From assembly GCF_902168435.1 (NCBI RefSeq), contig NZ_LR656177.1, positions 84,803 through 148,802 on the forward strand: a stretch of 64,000 nucleotides of DNA. Reading direction: 5' to 3'. Each line of letters starts with the position of its first letter. Positions within the stretch are counted from its first letter, which is position 1. This document shows positions 63,870-64,000 of the stretch, piece after piece. The notes under the pieces were generated by a model. It was not told the origin of the DNA, made no database searches, and was given only the letters and a program-made list of their open reading frames with translations. Origin of the DNA: Bacillus marasmi. Its GTDB lineage: Bacteria; Bacillota; Bacilli; Bacillales; Cytobacillaceae. The translations under genes were made by a program, and so were the position numbers.

Positions 63870-64000
63870 TTATTGGAGAGTTTGATCCTGGCTCAGGACG
63901 AACGCTGGCGGCGTGCCTAATACATGCAAGTCGAGCGGACTTGAGGGAGCTTGCTCCCGATAGTCAGCGGCGGACGGGTGAGTAACACGTGGGCAACCTG
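63870..64000 (+). rRNA. 16S rRNA, 5' end (partial)
   Basis: The universal start TATTGGAGAGTTTGATCCTGG and the following GACGAACGCTGGCGGCGTGC are present, with the V1 loop GACTTGAGGGAGCTTGCTCCC. The gene runs off the right edge of the window. The 5' boundary is approximate. Confidence 0.97.

Overview
The window comes from a low-GC Gram-positive endospore-former-type bacterium of the family Bacillaceae. The evidence is strong AGGAGG-type ribosome binding sites, frequent TTG and GTG starts, a Bacillus-style flagellar/chemotaxis set (FliY, a YvyF-like protein, FlhO/FlhP-type rod proteins, YjfB, YaaR, sigma-D promoters), GC-rich intergenic repeats of a kind known in Bacillaceae, and the 5' end of a Bacillus-type 16S rRNA at the right edge. 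The genus cannot be fixed from this window.

Layout. Bases 1-9139 are one operon: fliR (3' end only), flhB, flhA, flhF, flhG, sigD, cheR, cheB and a YlxF/MotE-like gene, closed by a terminator. A repeat array and a promoter lead into 9563-16697, fliK-flgD-flgE-fliL-fliM-fliY-cheY, followed by a lone yvyF-like gene. Compared with the classical Bacillus subtilis fla/che operon the blocks are permuted. The stator genes motA-motB follow on the minus strand (17843-19457), then cheA, two cheW genes, an MCP, yaaR, a second fliL-like gene, flhO-flhP and fliD on the plus strand (19718-29539).

Bases 29596-38873 are the filament region and the most unusual part. A sigma-D promoter drives a gene encoding two CsrA domains fused in one chain, followed by a flagellin gene interrupted by a 366-nt group I intron. 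Next is an AT-rich cassette encoding a double-domain glycosyltransferase with TPRs, a class I methyltransferase and UDP-galactopyranose mutase, which looks like a flagellin glycosylation island. After a LAGLIDADG endonuclease remnant comes a second flagellin, with its own sigma-D promoter, that carries a complete von Willebrand A domain in its variable region. yjfB, flaG, a third cheW and a poly-HAMP MCP complete the motility region (to 42814).

The right third is mixed: a minus-strand pseudopilin operon with two very large PilX-like proteins, a self-regulating MerR/TipAS regulator, a nitrilase, a MurF-like ligase fused to a degenerate DD-peptidase-like domain, an amidohydrolase with a lysine-rich repeat N-terminus, a GGDEF/EAL protein, a two-gene unit (MCP-like signalling domain fused to a B12-binding domain, plus a UroD/corrinoid-methyltransferase-like protein lacking the zinc ligands), a ParB-like protein, tRNA-Ala, MgtC, an EamA transporter, a small membrane protein and the start of an rRNA operon. 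Five intergenic arrays of ~25-60 bp degenerate repeats, several of them palindromic, and copies of two dispersed GC-rich elements are scattered between genes.

All functions are inferred by reading the sequence; no database search was run.
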